DNA of 64,000 nt, taken from contig BTPG01000006.1 in the NCBI GenBank assembly GCA_036245525.1, forward strand, positions 88,132,139 through 88,196,138, in the 5' to 3' direction. Shown here one piece after another: positions 1 through 9,874 of the stretch (its first letter is position 1; every line of letters starts with the position of its first letter). The translations under genes and the position numbers were made by a program. Below the pieces are notes generated by a model. It ran no database searches and was not told the DNA's origin. It saw only the letters and a program-made list of their open reading frames with translations. Source of the DNA: Semisulcospira habei. Its lineage: Eukaryota; Mollusca; Gastropoda; Semisulcospiridae.

Positions 1-577
1 ATGTCTGCTTGGAGGTCTCGACGCCAGGAGTTTCTCGGCCTACCTCTTTTCCTCTTTCCCTGGGGGTTCCATGACAATGCCTGCCTAGTGATACTGGAAG
101 CTGGCTTTCTCAGACTGTGTCCGATCCATCCCCATCTTCTTCGCCCAATTTCATTCTCTGCTGTTATCTGCTCTGATATCTCCCAGAATCTGACGTTGCT
201 GATCTTCTCTGGCCAGTGGATTTTCAAAATTCTTCTAAGGTTCATGAAGGTCTGTACTCTGTTGACTGTGGTTTTTGTCAATCTCCAAGTCTCTGCTCCA
301 TATAGGAGAACTGCTTTTACATTGGAGTTGAAAATCCGGACTTTGGTGTGTTGTGACAGCTCTCTGGAACTCCACACTTTTTTCAAGTTGAACTGGAGAA
401 AGGCTGCTCTGGCTTTACCGATTCGTGCTCTGACATCTGCATCAGTGCCACCTTTTTTGTCTATGATGCTCCCGAGATAGGTGAAGGACTCCACCTCCTC
501 CAACGGGGTGCCAGCAAGCAAGACTGGTTCTTCCTGGTTGCGTTCAGCCTCATTGTCTTTGTTTTCTGTTTGGTGAA
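1..577 (-). mobile_element. LINE-A (RTE-like) 3' fragment, antisense
   Basis: Reverse complement matches the C-terminal third of the LINE-A open frame (compare 7705-8282): the short segment after the FADD box, the YLGS motif and the conserved WIGH...RQALSWNP tail region. The copy is 5'-truncated near 577 and its 3' end lies to the left of the window. It carries frameshifts and small indels relative to the near-intact copies at 6 kb and 14 kb, so it is older. No target-site duplication can be tested because one end is missing. Confidence 0.9.
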
Positions 578-957
578 ATGTCTTACGTTACAAATAATCC
601 ACTCTGACATGACGCTGTGTCTTGAAATTTTGTATAGTACATGTAATGTATATGATGCTGAATCACAGCCAGAGTAACATACAATAAACAGGCTTAGTGT
701 GATGCAAGAGATAACTTTGACGTAGGAATCCGGAAGAGAGGGGAGGTCGGGGAAGGGGTGGGAACGGGCGTGATTGGCCATATCTCATGTAAAGAAAAAC
801 CATAAAAAGAAAGGAAACGAGGTTAGAAAGGCGAATTACAAAAAGATATACAAATTTGTTGCTAGTTAGCTTGTGAGTTGCCTCTTTGCTTCTTCTCACT
901 CACAAGATAAGTAGCGAATGAATTCTATACTTGTTTACTGTGAAAATTAGTTTATTT
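578..957. other. No recognisable feature
   Basis: AT-rich sequence. Short open frames on the minus strand have no recognisable composition or splice structure. Nothing supported. Confidence 0.5.
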
Positions 958-1090
958 TTCGAAATATTAATAAATTGCGTTGTAACTGTCATTTCTAAGC
1001 CTGTTTCTTTCTCTGTTGGGTTCTTCTCTACTTTGTACACGCTTGGCAATCACCTTTTGCGTCTGGATGTCATACCTCATGTAGATTGAA
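958..1090 (+). repeat. Dispersed repeat R, copy 1
   Basis: This stretch is recognisably related to the reverse complements of 17092-17222 and 22776-22878. All three share a block ending in AATAAATTG(C/T)GTTG, a cttttctc-rich middle and the string TACACGCTTGGCA. It is a dispersed repeat of unknown class with no coding capacity. Confidence 0.6.
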
Positions 1091-1844
1091 TAGCCAGAGT
1101 ATCGCTTGGCCATGCCTCCACATTGGACTTGGTCCATATCTGCTCGTGGCTGTATCTATGTGAAAAAAAAGAAAATACATGGTTCATACCTAGCAAGAAA
1201 AAGTCCTCGGGCCCACGACGGCCGCAGTGGGCCCGCGCACGGCGGTGGGCCCAAAAGACGTTTTCTTACTGGGTACCTTCTCCAGACCTGTCCAGCCTCC
1301 AAACATCTCCGTAAAACTCTTGTTTCAAAGCACAGAAAAACAGAGACACCAGACCACAACCCCCTTATCCAACCCTTCTTCCTCCGTCGTGTGATTGTAT
1401 AGAGTTCTTCTTCGGGGTTCTTTCCGGTACCGGTTCTCCACCCCCACCTTTGTACGGTCTCAGGCACTTACAAATTTCAATACAGCGATCAAATCTCTGT
1501 AACTTCAGTAGCTGACTGGCCTTCGTTGTCGTACGTGTTGTCTTAATGGCGTAATCCGTCTGTTCGTGAGTGTGTGTTGGGTTCAGGCGCGGCGCTTGAG
1601 TCGATTCCCAATGAGAAAGCGCTATAATACGGTTTATATTATTTTATTTATTAGAGCTGAGACGAACCTCCTGGCGATGGAAATCTTTCGCTACACCAGT
1701 GAATGATCACACAAAAGATAAATTGAATCTCTCTACTTGACAGTACACGCAAAATCATACAGCAACCTTCGGATATAACGAATCGCCCATTGATTCAATT
1801 TTTGTTGACAACTCATTCTACCCCCCTACACATCATAGCAACCG
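1091..1844. other. Unassigned sequence
   Basis: Includes a GC-rich patch at 1200-1260. Short open frames occur on both strands of 1106-1467, but no motif, splice pattern or repeat relationship supports a gene. Confidence 0.4.
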
Positions 1845-2435
1845 AGATATCAGTTGATCGACCATGATAGTTCAAGGGTGATGCCAGAATAGCTTGGCGC
1901 CTATGGGCGCCAAGCTATTCTGGCATCACCCTTGAACTATCATGGTCGATCTGTGTCCTGCACTGCAAAAGCAGTCTTCAGAGGACAACGGCAAAATTTG
2001 GGGATTTCAGTCTTGGGGTACAATTAGTTAAATCTAAAGTGTTCTTCATGTATTTAAATTACCATTATTCATAAATCCGACACGTTTCTGCACAATTTGT
2101 GTTTGTTATGCCTTGTCGACACACCTAAATTAAAAAAAAAAAAAACTTTAACAGCAGTTCGGACAGGCAGCAACAGCATATGCGTAATTGCACTTATTTA
2201 TTCTGTGCAGCCGTTAGCGTTTCAAACTATTTTTGGCTGTTTTTCCGTACTGATCGCATTGTATTTATAGAAAGGAGTGGAGTCATTGTCAGGTTACTTG
2301 ATATTCAGACGACGTGTGCTGAACTGGATTCTCCTGTGTCCAAATGAAACCATAACTAGACCGGTGTGTAGCGTTTTGTAACCGTTTGTTACAGAGAGTA
2401 TAGCTTTGAACAGTTACGGCGGTAGTGGGCCTCTC
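1845..2435. repeat. ~600 bp duplicated block, copy 1 (with palindrome A1)
   Basis: Everything from the palindrome at 1856 to about 2435 is repeated, diverged, at 4155-4805. Shared strings include GTTATGCCTTGTCGACACAC, CGACGTGTGCTGAACTGGAT and GGTAGTGGGCCT. Copy 2 contains an extra palindromic MITE (4350-4442) that copy 1 lacks. There is no coding frame. This is either a low-copy transposon or a segmental duplication. Confidence 0.75.
1856..1951. mobile_element. Palindrome family A, copy A1
   Basis: Perfect inverted repeat: 46 bp arms (1856-1901 and 1906-1951) around a 4-base loop tatg. The arm runs from gatcgaccatg to cttggcgcc. It lies in the duplicated block and is the core of a non-coding, piggyBac-type MITE family. 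Confidence 0.9.
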
Positions 2436-2439
2436 ACAC

Positions 2440-2640
2440 ATTCAGCCCCGACGCACTACAGCAGATGGGTCGACCATGATAATTCAAGGGTAGTGCCAGA
2501 TTAGCTTGGCGCCTGTTGGCGCCAAGCTAATCTGGCACTGCCCTTGAATTATCATGGTCGATCCATCTCCTGCAACTGGTGCATAGTCATTAGATGACGC
2601 TTCCAAAATTTGGGAAATACGGCCGTCGGGCTGAATGAGA
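2440..2640. mobile_element. Palindrome family A, copy A2
   Basis: Palindromic core at about 2463-2569. Its arms are nearly perfect but differ in sequence from A1 (gataattcaagggtag in place of gatagttcaagggtga), with the matching change in the other arm. Outer sequence (cagccccgacg / cgtcgggctga) continues the inverted repeat, as in the copies at 8484 and 10236. Confidence 0.75.
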
Positions 2641-2799
2641 GAAGCAGTTGACATTGGAAGTGCTCGGGATCTTTGGAAACGATTTATGTCCAACTTATGT
2701 TTTTTTTTCCCGAGTTTTGGTTATAAGCGAAGTCGACTCTATCTTTGCAAATTCAACGCCAAATAATCCCACCAATCCAAGGAACGCGGATATGAATTT

Positions 2800-2868
2800 A
2801 CAAGAGGCAAAGAACCTGAGCCCCCGCATCTGTGGGGCCTCATGAAGTTCTTCGCCTCGTGCACTTGA
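2800..2868. mobile_element. Palindrome family B, copy B1
   Basis: Imperfect inverted repeat with the family B core: acaagaggcaaagaacctgagcccc, then a gcatctg loop, then the complementary arm ending in cctcgtgc. Related to B2 about 160 bp downstream. The two share about 80 bp of upstream flank, so they arose by local duplication. Confidence 0.65.
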
Positions 2869-2957
2869 GTGGTGGCTATTGTTAAATATCCGACCTTGTT
2901 ACAAGCGAAATTGACTGTATCTTGATAAATTCAACAATCACACGAATCCAGATGAAT

Positions 2958-3030
2958 TAGCAAGAGGCAAAGAACCTGATGAGCCCCCGCATATGCGGGG
3001 GCTCATGAGGTTCTTTGCCTCTCGCAGTTG
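2958..3030. mobile_element. Palindrome family B, copy B2
   Basis: Strong hairpin: agaggcaaagaacctgatga-gcccccgca pairs with tgcgggggc-tcatgaggttctttgcctct. Palindromic core of a family B MITE. Confidence 0.75.
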
Positions 3031-3474
3031 AGTGGTGTTTGCATATTCCGGCAGTAAAGGGTTTACGAGATGCAGGTTCTCAAATGCCGTGCATTACATT
3101 TCGTCAAAATGTATTTACAAGAGGACATGACACATTCACAGGCTTTTTTAGCATAGTGAGAAAGACTGAATTCAAGACGATTTTATTGCCGTCACCTGTG
3201 CGACATATTGCACAATGACTAGTCATACATTACAAATGATCTTAAATGTAAAAGCTGGTGTGGCTTTGTGTAAGATAAGTGTACTGTGTGAGAGCCATTA
3301 CCTGGAGTTTCCGTGTTTGAAATTGCATGTGTTAAATATACGGGAGTGTGATATTCGCTTTGAAGTGGATCGTCATAAAATTAAATACGACAGCTTAACT
3401 ATAATAATGCACATTTCACGGGTCAGGTGGTCTTAAAACGTACACTGCCAGGGCAATGCTAGCATCGCCCAAGC
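3031..3474. other. Unassigned AT-rich sequence
   Basis: Two short plus-strand open frames (3015-3218 and 3215-3436) show no recognisable protein character. Nothing else seen. Confidence 0.4.
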
Positions 3475-3548
3475 GCAAGAGACATAGATAGGTCCTCATG
3501 AGCCCCCGCAGACACGAGGGCTCGTGATGATCTATGCCTCTGCAGTTG
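3475..3548. mobile_element. Palindrome family B, copy B3
   Basis: Degenerate family B hairpin: cgcaagagacatagat ... atctatgcctctgc, with a gagcccccgcag core. Confidence 0.65.
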
Positions 3549-3639
3549 CGGGGGTTCATGAGGGATCCATACGTCTTGCAAATGCCATTTTGTATCCATG
3601 TTCCTTCCTGGAGCTCTTTGGCGTTGAATTTCAAAAATG

Positions 3640-3662
3640 TTTTTAATAATAATAATAATACA
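3640..3662. repeat. (AAT)n microsatellite
   Basis: Run of aat trinucleotides, followed by ttataaggcgcatttctc. This arrangement resembles the run-plus-tail at 55437-55520, so it may be the 3' end of a short interspersed element. Confidence 0.6.
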
Positions 3663-3834
3663 TGGTATTAAAATTTATAAGGCGCATTTCTCATAATTAT
3701 AATACAACTCAATGCGCAGGTCATAACCGCGAACTGAACCCAACAAGCACGCTCACGTGAATCACGCGCATTCGCTCACACACTGTACATAAACACAGAA
3801 CATTCACGTGGTGCTAAGGGCAAGCTCAAGCGAG

Positions 3835-4092
3835 CTACTGAAGTCTAGTTTTTCGAAATTCAAATCGTTTATAATTATTTGAAATTTGATTAAGTGGGCT
3901 GCAATTGATACCAACGTCGTGGTGGGGTAGGAAAGAGCCGGAGTACCCAGAGAAAGAACCCCCGACGGTCCGCCCGAATTCGGACGGCGACACTTATTAC
4001 TAGAGGAGAAAAGTCCGACGCCGGAACCGGGTATCGAACCTCGCACCTCTTGCATTGGTGGCAGGCGCTTTTACCGCTGCGCCACGGACCGC
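3835..4092 (-). mobile_element. tRNA-derived SINE
   Basis: Reading the minus strand from 4092, a tRNA-like head carries an A box TGGCGCAGCGG (4085-4075) and a B box GGTTCGATACC (4040-4030) at tRNA-like spacing. These form the internal RNA polymerase III promoter. A non-tRNA body follows to about 3835 and ends in AT-rich sequence. Not called as a functional tRNA because the head continues straight into the body and stem pairing is imperfect. Confidence 0.8.
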
Positions 4093-4165
4093 CAACCTGG
4101 CAGTGAAGGGGATAAGCAACAAATTTAACTCCTTCTACCCCAGCCACACCACAGCAAGATATGGC

Positions 4166-4257
4166 TCGACCATGATAGTTCAAGGGTGATGCCAAAATAG
4201 CTTGGCGCCTATGGGCGCCAAGCTATTCTGGCATCACCCTTGAACTATCATGGTCGA
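4166..4257. mobile_element. Palindrome family A, copy A4
   Basis: Arms of about 44 bp from tcgaccatgatagttc to cttggcgcc, with the same tatg loop as A1 and one visible mismatch (ccaaaat against attctgg). Nearest relative is A1. Confidence 0.85.
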
Positions 4258-4349
4258 TCTGTGTCCTGCACTGCACTGCAGTCTTCAGAGGAAAAAATGC
4301 AAAATGCGGGGATTTCGGTCTTGGGGTAGAATGAGTTAAACGTAAAATC

Positions 4350-4442
4350 TTAACCCTCTGGCTGTCAATTGTCAATTTTGTTGCATTGATTCCTGCAGGA
4401 ATCATCGCAACAAAAAAACGCTACTGACAGCCAAAAGGTTAA
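4350..4442. mobile_element. Family C piggyBac-type MITE, copy C1
   Basis: TTAA-CCCTCTGGCTGTCA ... CTGACAGCCAAAAGG-TTAA. Both ends have TTAA, the inverted repeats begin CCC, and a tcctgcaggaatca palindrome is at the centre. The matching place in the duplicated block (about 2062-2072) has ttTAAatt with no insert. Confidence 0.8.
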
Positions 4443-4825
4443 AGTACCATTACGCATAAATCTGAAGAAACATTTCAGCACCATTTGTGTTTGTTATGCC
4501 TTGTCGACACACCTAATGAACTTTAACAGCAGTTTAGACACTCAGCAAAAGCACACGCGTAATCGCACTTATTTATTCCGCGCAATCGTTAGCGTGACAA
4601 TCTATTTTTAGCGGTTTCTCGTACTGAAAGCGTTGTATTTCTACAACGGAGTGGATTCATTGTCAGGTTAGTTGATATAAAGACGACGTGTGCTGAACTG
4701 GATTCTCCTAAGTGAGCCATAGCTAGACCTGTGTGCAGCGTTTCGTAACCATCTGTTACAGAAGTGTACCTTCGACTATTTATGGTGGTAGTGGGCCTTC
4801 AAAAAGACAAGATCAGACTGTCCAC

Positions 4826-4842
4826 ACACACACACACACACA
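4826..4842. repeat. (CA)n microsatellite
   Basis: Short (ca) dinucleotide run. The surrounding 4806-5263 is AT-rich with nothing recognised. Confidence 0.8.
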
Positions 4843-5263
4843 ATATTATGTTCACTTTATTTTCATATTTCATATATTCTCACACAAAACACGTCACGAT
4901 CACCTCAATCAAAATAAGCGAAGTGACACATTGCCCCAAAAATGAATAATGATGTTATTAATTAATTCAAGTTATGCAATACTTTAATAACTGGTCGATC
5001 AATTGCACATGATAAAAAGTTACACAAAATTAAGTCAGGAACAAAATTCAAATGAGCTGATATGTGATTTTGGACCCTGTGGCTCCAAACCTTAGGTTCA
5101 AAATCACAGACCAAAACACAAAACGATCACATTTATTTTTTTCAAGACTTCTGTACACAACATGCATTGTGCAACACAAAGTATGTCATGATGTAAAACA
5201 TGTACATGTGAGGTAAAGAGAAAAATCTTTTGGCACTTTAAAAATTATACACTAAGTGTGTGA

Positions 5264-5634
5264 TTAACTCCTTCACTGCCAATGGTCGCAGACAGATTTT
5301 CTGAAATCTTTGATTATTCAGAAATTTTAAATATACCACAAGGCTCCCATAATAAAAAGAAACTTTGAAGCATGGTAGAACAAAACATTATTTCACCACA
5401 AAGTGTAAGTGTTTCTTGTGAAATAAGTTTTTTCCCCTACCTTAGATTTTCTTTTCTTTGCGTATTCAAAGCCAAATTCAGAGCCTCAGCCATCAAAGGA
5501 ACATGCATACAAAATGGTTTCAGCAAGAGGCATAGATCCTCATGAGCCCCACCACTGTGGGGGCTCATGAGGATCTATGCCATTGCCCCTTGCAGTTGAT
5601 CACGATCACTTTTCTTTAGCAGTGTAGGGGTTAA
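5264..5634. mobile_element. Family B MITE, copy B4, full length
   Basis: TTAA at 5264-5267 and 5631-5634. The inner ends are CTCCTTCACTGCC and AGCAGTGTAGGGG. The family B palindrome (5523-5597: gcaagaggcatagatcctcatgagcccc and complement) lies near the right end. There is no coding frame. This is consistent with a non-autonomous piggyBac-type element. Confidence 0.7.
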
Positions 5635-6001
5635 ATGTTTGCTAGTCTGTAATTCTGGACATAATACTCATCAACGAGAGGCTCCAAATTGTAGACCACC
5701 ACACAAATTCAGTTTGGATTTTTCATCAGAAGTGCACCAGTATTCGCTTCAGACCAAACAGTTGACTGTCAAAAGGCGAAAAAAAAAAAAAAAAAAATGC
5801 AAAGAAATCCCCAGCAAAGAAAGAGCTCACTCTGAAAGGACATGCACAACACAACAGTGTTGTGCTTGTCCTTTCAAGTGAATTTCTTTCTCACCGATAT
5901 TTGACATTGTCTCTATTACCCACGCTAAATGTGTCAAAGATGAACGGACCGGGGCTGATTACAGCAGTCCATATTGAGCTGTGGGAATCTTTTGTGTGGT
6001 G
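5635..6001. other. Unassigned sequence with poly(A) run
   Basis: Contains an A18 run at about 5780. Near 5838-5876 a small palindrome aaaggacatgcacaacac / gtgttgtgcttgtccttt (18 bp arms) is visible. No gene supported. Confidence 0.5.
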
Positions 6002-6015
6002 GTATGTGACTTTGA
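6002..6015. repeat. Target-site duplication of LINE-A copy 1 (left)
   Basis: gtatgtgactttga, repeated exactly at 8399-8412 immediately after the LINE-A 3' tail. Confidence 0.9.
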
Positions 6016-8400
6016 ATTGGAGGCAGCATCTTCCCACACAGAAGAATACACAAAGCAACTTGGGTCTCACCTGACCATACAACAGAGAACCAAATAGACC
6101 ATATCTGCATTAGCAAGAAATTTAGAAGATCCCTTCAAGATGTTCGAGTGAGGAGGGGAGCAGATGTCGCCTCAGACCACTATCTGCTTACCTTAAGAAT
6201 GAAGCTCAAGCTAAAGAAAAGCCGCACAGAGACAAGAAGAAGACAGCGCTATAATGTAGGCCTCCTGAGAGAAACTGGAGTTAGAGAAGAGTTCAAACTG
6301 GTGCTGTCCAACCGGTTTCAAGCGCTACAGGAGCTAGTAAATGAAGAGGAGGCGGTCACCACAGAGCAGCAGTGGAAGGCAGTTAGAGAGGCGCTGAACT
6401 CAACCTGCAAAGACACTGTAGGGTTCAGGAAACACCACCACAAGGACTGGCTGTCGGCACAGACCTTGAAGAAGATAGAAGCGAGGAAGCAGAAGAAAGC
6501 AGCGGTCAACAACAGTCGCACGAGAGCAGCCAAAGTAAGGGCACAGGGGGAATACTCGGAAGCCAACCACGAGGTGAAGAGGAGTATCAGGGCAGACAAG
6601 AGGGCCTACACAGACAGACTGGCAGCAGAGGCAGAAAAGGCAGCAGGCAGCGGCAACATGAAACAGCTCTACGACCTTACCAGAAGATTGTCGGGTAAGT
6701 ATGGCCATACAGAAAGACCAGTAAAAGACAAAGAAGGCAAGCCTATTGCAGACAGAGCAGACCAACTCGACAGATGGGCCGAGTATTTTGAAGAGTTACT
6801 GAACAGACCTAGCCCACCCGACCCCCCCGACATCCAGCCGGCAGAGACCGACCTACCCATCAGCTGTGACAGACCCAGCCGGGAAGAGATCAGAAAAGCA
6901 GTGGCATTTTTGAAGAATGGCAAAGCAGCAGGGCCAGATGGCATCCCAGCGGAGTCTCTGAAAGCAGACCTTGAGACAACAGTTGAGATGCTGTACCCAC
7001 TGTTTGGAAAGATCTGGGAAGAGGAGGTCATGCCAGCTGACTGGAAGGAGGGGTACCTAATCAAGCTTCCCAAGAAAGGCGACCTCAGCAAGTGTTCCAA
7101 CTACAGAGGAATCACCTTGCTGTCAGTACCAGGAAAGGTCTTCAACAGGATCATCCTAGAGAGAATGAAGAGCTCCGTTGACCCCCAGCTGAGAGACCAG
7201 CAAGCAGGATTCAGGAAGAACCGATCATGTACAGACCAGATCGCCACTCTCCGCATCATCGTGGAACAGTCTCTGGAGTGGAGCTCCCCGCTGTACGTCA
7301 ACTTTGTGGATTATGAGAAAGCATTTGACAGCGTGGACCGAGAGACTCTGTGGAAACTCCTACGACACTACGGTGTACCCACAAAGCTCATCTGCCTGAT
7401 CAAGAGCAGCTATGATGGCATGACATGTCGCGTGATCCACAAAGGGCAGTTCACCAGAGAGCTCCAGGTCAGAACTGGTGTCAGGCAGGGGTGTCTGCTG
7501 TCTCCGTTCCTCTTCCTACTGGCCATAGACTGGGTCATGAAGATGACCACAGAGCACAGACGAAGTGGAATACAGTGGACACTGTGGACACAGCTTGATG
7601 ACCTCGATTTTGCAGACGACTTGGCATTACTGTCCCACACTCATCAACAAATGCAGGACAAGACCACGAGGCTTGCTGACATCTCGTCCCAAGTGGGCCT
7701 CACCATTCACAAACAGAAAACAAAGACAATGAGGCTGAACGCAACCAGGGAAGAACCAGTCTTGCTTGCTGGCACCCCGTTGGAGGAGGTGGAGTCCTTC
7801 ACCTATCTCGGGAGCATCATAGACAAAAAAGGCGGCACTGATGCAGATGTCAGAGCACGAATCGGTAAAGCCAGAGCAGCCTTTCTCCAGTTGAAAAAAG
7901 TGTGGAGTTCCAGAGAGCTGTCACAACACACCAAAGTCCGGATTTTCAACTCCAATGTAAAAGCAGTTCTCCTATATGGAGCAGAGACATGGAGATTGAC
8001 AAAAACCACAGTCAACAGAGTACAGACCTTCATGAACAGTTGCCTTAGAAGAATTTTGAAAATCCACTGGCCAGAGAAGATCAGCAACGTCAGACTCTGG
8101 GAGAGAACAGAGCAGATAACAGCAGAGAATGAAATTGGGCGAAGAAGATGGGGATGGATCGGTCACAGTCTGAGAAAGCCAGCTTCCAGTATCACTAGGC
8201 AGGCATTGTCATGGAACCCCCAGGGAAAGAGGAAAAGAGGTAGGCCGAGAAACTCCTGGCGTCGAGACCTCCAAGCAGACATCAAGAGACTGGGAACCAC
8301 CTGGAGTAGAATCGAAGGAGAAGCACAGGACAGGAGTTGCTGGAGGTCTCTCGTCGACGGCCTATACCCGGGTAGGGGTGACAGGTGTAAGTAAGTAAGT
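6016..8400 (+). mobile_element. LINE-A copy 1, 5'-truncated, young
   Basis: A non-LTR retrotransposon bounded by a 14 bp target-site duplication. It begins inside the endonuclease domain and ends in a short (AAGT)n tail, which is typical of RTE-type elements. It is about 99% identical by eye to the 14.2-15.9 kb copy over the shared 1.68 kb (roughly ten differences), so both inserted recently. The family was probably still mobile not long ago. Confidence 0.92.
6019..8394 (+). CDS. LINE-A endonuclease tail plus reverse transcriptase
   Basis: The frame is open from the left edge of the insertion (6019) to TAA at 8392-8394, about 791 codons. There is no true start: the element is truncated and the first in-frame GTG at 6148 is only a convenient label. 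In order it encodes the end of an endonuclease/exonuclease/phosphatase-type domain (VASDHYLLTLRMK, with the SDH motif), a basic linker, and a reverse transcriptase. Visible RT motifs include GPDGIPAE, NYRGITLLS, QAGFRKNRSCTDQI, the VDYEKAFDSVDR region, TGVRQGCLLSPFLF and the catalytic DLDFADDLALLS at about 7600-7635. The C-terminal tail has WIGHSLRK and [14 protein letters not shown]. The RT domain looks intact. Without a complete endonuclease or a 5' UTR this copy cannot mobilise itself. Confidence 0.9.
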   Translation, partial: GGSIFPHRRIHKATWVSPDHTTENQIDHICISKKFRRSLQDVRVRRGADVASDHYLLTLRMKLKLKKSRTETRRRQRYNVGLLRETGVREEFKLVLSNRFQALQELVNEEEAVTTEQQWKAVREALNSTCKDTVGFRKHHHKDWLSAQTLKKIEARKQKKAAVNNSRTRAAKVRAQGEYSEANHEVKRSIRADKRAYTDRLAAEAEKAAGSGNMKQLYDLTRRLSGKYGHTERPVKDKEGKPIADRADQLDRWAEYFEELLNRPSPPDPPDIQPAETDLPISCDRPSREEIRKAVAFLKNGKAAGPDGIPAESLKADLETTVEMLYPLFGKIWEEEVMPADWKEGYLIKLPKKGDLSKCSNYRGITLLSVPGKVFNRIILERMKSSVDPQLRDQQAGFRKNRSCTDQIATLRIIVEQSLEWSSPLYVNFVDYEKAFDSVDRETLWKLLRHYGVPTKLICLIKSSYDGMTCRVIHKGQFTRELQVRTGVRQGCLLSPFLFLLAIDWVMKMTTEHRRSGIQWTLWTQLDDLDFADDLALLSHTHQQMQDKTTRLADISSQVGLTIHKQKTKTMRLNATREEPVLLAGTPLEEVESFTYLGSIIDKKGGTDADVRARIGKARAAFLQLKKVWSSRELSQHTKVRIFNSNVKAVLLYGAETWRLTKTTVNRVQTFMNSCLRRILKIHWPEKISNVRLWERTEQITAENEIGRRRWGWIGHSLRKPASSITRQALSWNPQGKRKRGRPRNSWRRDLQADIKRLGTTWSRIEGEAQDRSCWRSLVDGLYPGRGDRCK

Positions 8401-8412
8401 ATGTGACTTTGA
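8399..8412. repeat. Target-site duplication of LINE-A copy 1 (right)
   Basis: gtatgtgactttga, an exact match to 6002-6015. The first two bases could belong to the AAGT tail. Confidence 0.9.
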
Positions 8413-8483
8413 GCCATTTAGCTCCAAGCTGTTAGGTTTATAATCACAGACGAGAACAAGTATATGTCAACAAAGTACATGCG

Positions 8484-8703
8484 TTAACCCTTTTAGCCCC
8501 AACCCTCCATAGGAGGAGATGGATTGACCATGATAATAGTAATATAAGGGTAGTGCCTGATGAGCTTGGCGCCTGAAGGCACCAAGCTCATCTGGCACTA
8601 CCCTTAAATTATCATGGTCAATCCATTTCCAGCAGCTGGTGCAAAATCCTTCGGTGACACCTCCAAAATTTGGGAAATGTGGCCTTGGGGTTAAATGGGT
8701 TAA
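8484..8703. mobile_element. Family A MITE, full length (A5)
   Basis: TTAACCCTTTTAGCCCCAA at the left and the inverted match ttggggTTAAatgggTTAA at the right define a 220 bp element with TTAA ends. The palindromic core is at about 8517-8630. Arms are imperfect (an extra aatagt stretch in the left arm). Confidence 0.8.
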
Positions 8704-8878
8704 AGTAAAGATACAACAGGCATCATGGTTATAAGAAATACCTCTGTGAAACATACATACTGAGTTTTCGAACACAGCATTCATTTCTTTCCTACCACGC
8801 AGGAAAATATGATTATCAAAAATATAAACACGACAATCAAATGGCTGCTTTATAAACGTTGGCAATAGTTAGTTCATC

Positions 8879-9012
8879 AAATGAAAATATTCTTTTGAGC
8901 TCCAAATTGTGAGGTCGCTAGCTGAGCTACCGTTTATGAAACTTTAAGTCACCTGAATTTGCAAGTATTAACCCTTTGGCTGTCAGTAGTGCGATGACTC
9001 CTGCAGTTGGAA
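8879..9012. repeat. ~105 bp direct repeat, copy 1, ending in a family C half element
   Basis: Block with the string gagctaccgtttatgaa, repeated at 9237-9326. Its end, tgcaagtattaaccctttggctgtcagtag, is the uninterrupted form of the sequence split by the MITE at 9327-9869. Only the left half of a family C palindrome follows. Confidence 0.7.
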
Positions 9013-9236
9013 ATAGTTCTAAAAAAATCATTCAAATTTTGAGTTTGAGCTGTGTGGTCAACTCCGTGAATTATGCTGATCCACACTGTTTGTCTCCTTT
9101 GAGTCACTACCGCAGAGTAGAGATAGCAAATCGATGGAGACAACCAGTACTGCTGATCATGTAGATTTTATGTAGCTAGCTAAGCCACCAAGATTCAGAT
9201 GTGTGTAGCCCAAGACACAAAATTCAGTCACACATC

Positions 9237-9326
9237 AAATGAACTTGTTCTTTTCTGAGCTCAAAATTGTAAGGTCCCTAGCGGAGCTACCGTTTATGAA
9301 CTTCAAGTCACCTGAATGTGCAAGTG
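9237..9326. repeat. ~105 bp direct repeat, copy 2 (left part)
   Basis: Diverged copy of 8879-8970, broken at caagtg by the 543 bp MITE. It resumes after 9869 with the target duplication and a full family C palindrome. Confidence 0.7.
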
Positions 9327-9869
9327 CAGGGGTCAAAACACGTGCTGGGGAAAAAGTCGGAAACAACGGGGGGGGGGGGGGGGGGGGGGTCAAGCGAGAC
9401 ATTGATTCCGGGGGCCGAAAACTCAAACAGCAGGGGGGGGGGGGGGGGGGGGTTGTAGGCGCGAAGGATAACGGTACGCAATGTTGGCGGGCCTATGCTC
9501 ACTTCCACCGATTCCAGCTTTAGAATGTGCTCTTATATCCGTTCAAATATGTCAGGGTTCGACTTAACTTTCACCGATTTTTCACACCACTCCCATCTCC
9601 ATTTCTTTCTCACTCCCGTTTCATTAGAAGTTTAGCCGCAAGCAACATTGTGTCCTGCATCGCTAGACGCCATCTTGGAAAAACGAAGCTTGCCTAAAGT
9701 TAACGATAAACGAATCTGACAACTTGTGGACCTGCGCCGTTTAAGAACCACGACCGTTTTAGATTTTTTACGTTTTATTTTTTTCCACGCGGAATTGCCT
9801 TTTTTTAAACAGCGGATTTTTAAAAATTAACGCTGATATCCTCGAAAAAGCGGAAGATTTTGACCCCTG
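9327..9869. mobile_element. 543 bp MITE with CAGGGGTCAAAA ends
   Basis: Exact 12 bp terminal inverted repeats, CAGGGGTCAAAA (9327-9338) and TTTTGACCCCTG (9858-9869), are flanked by AAGTG on both sides (9322-9326 and 9870-9874). The related block at 8879-9012 shows the unoccupied site. The interior has two poly(G) tracts (about 9369-9389 and 9433-9453) and no credible coding frame. The superfamily is uncertain: CAGGG-type ends occur in hAT elements, but the duplication here is 5 bp, not 8. Confidence 0.8.
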
Positions 9870-9874
9870 AAGTG

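Larger units (their letters stand above)
4155..4805. repeat. ~600 bp duplicated block, copy 2
   Basis: Diverged second copy of 1845-2435, starting with palindrome A4 (4166-4257). It is interrupted by the family C MITE at 4350-4442. Copy 1 therefore serves as an approximate empty site for that MITE. Confidence 0.75.

Noticed and set aside
1106..1467. Overlapping open frames near a GC-rich patch
   Set aside because: Low-complexity and present on both strands. Nothing identifies a protein.
4020..4092. A functional tRNA gene
   Set aside because: The tRNA-like head runs straight into a SINE body, with imperfect acceptor-stem pairing and no terminator directly after it.
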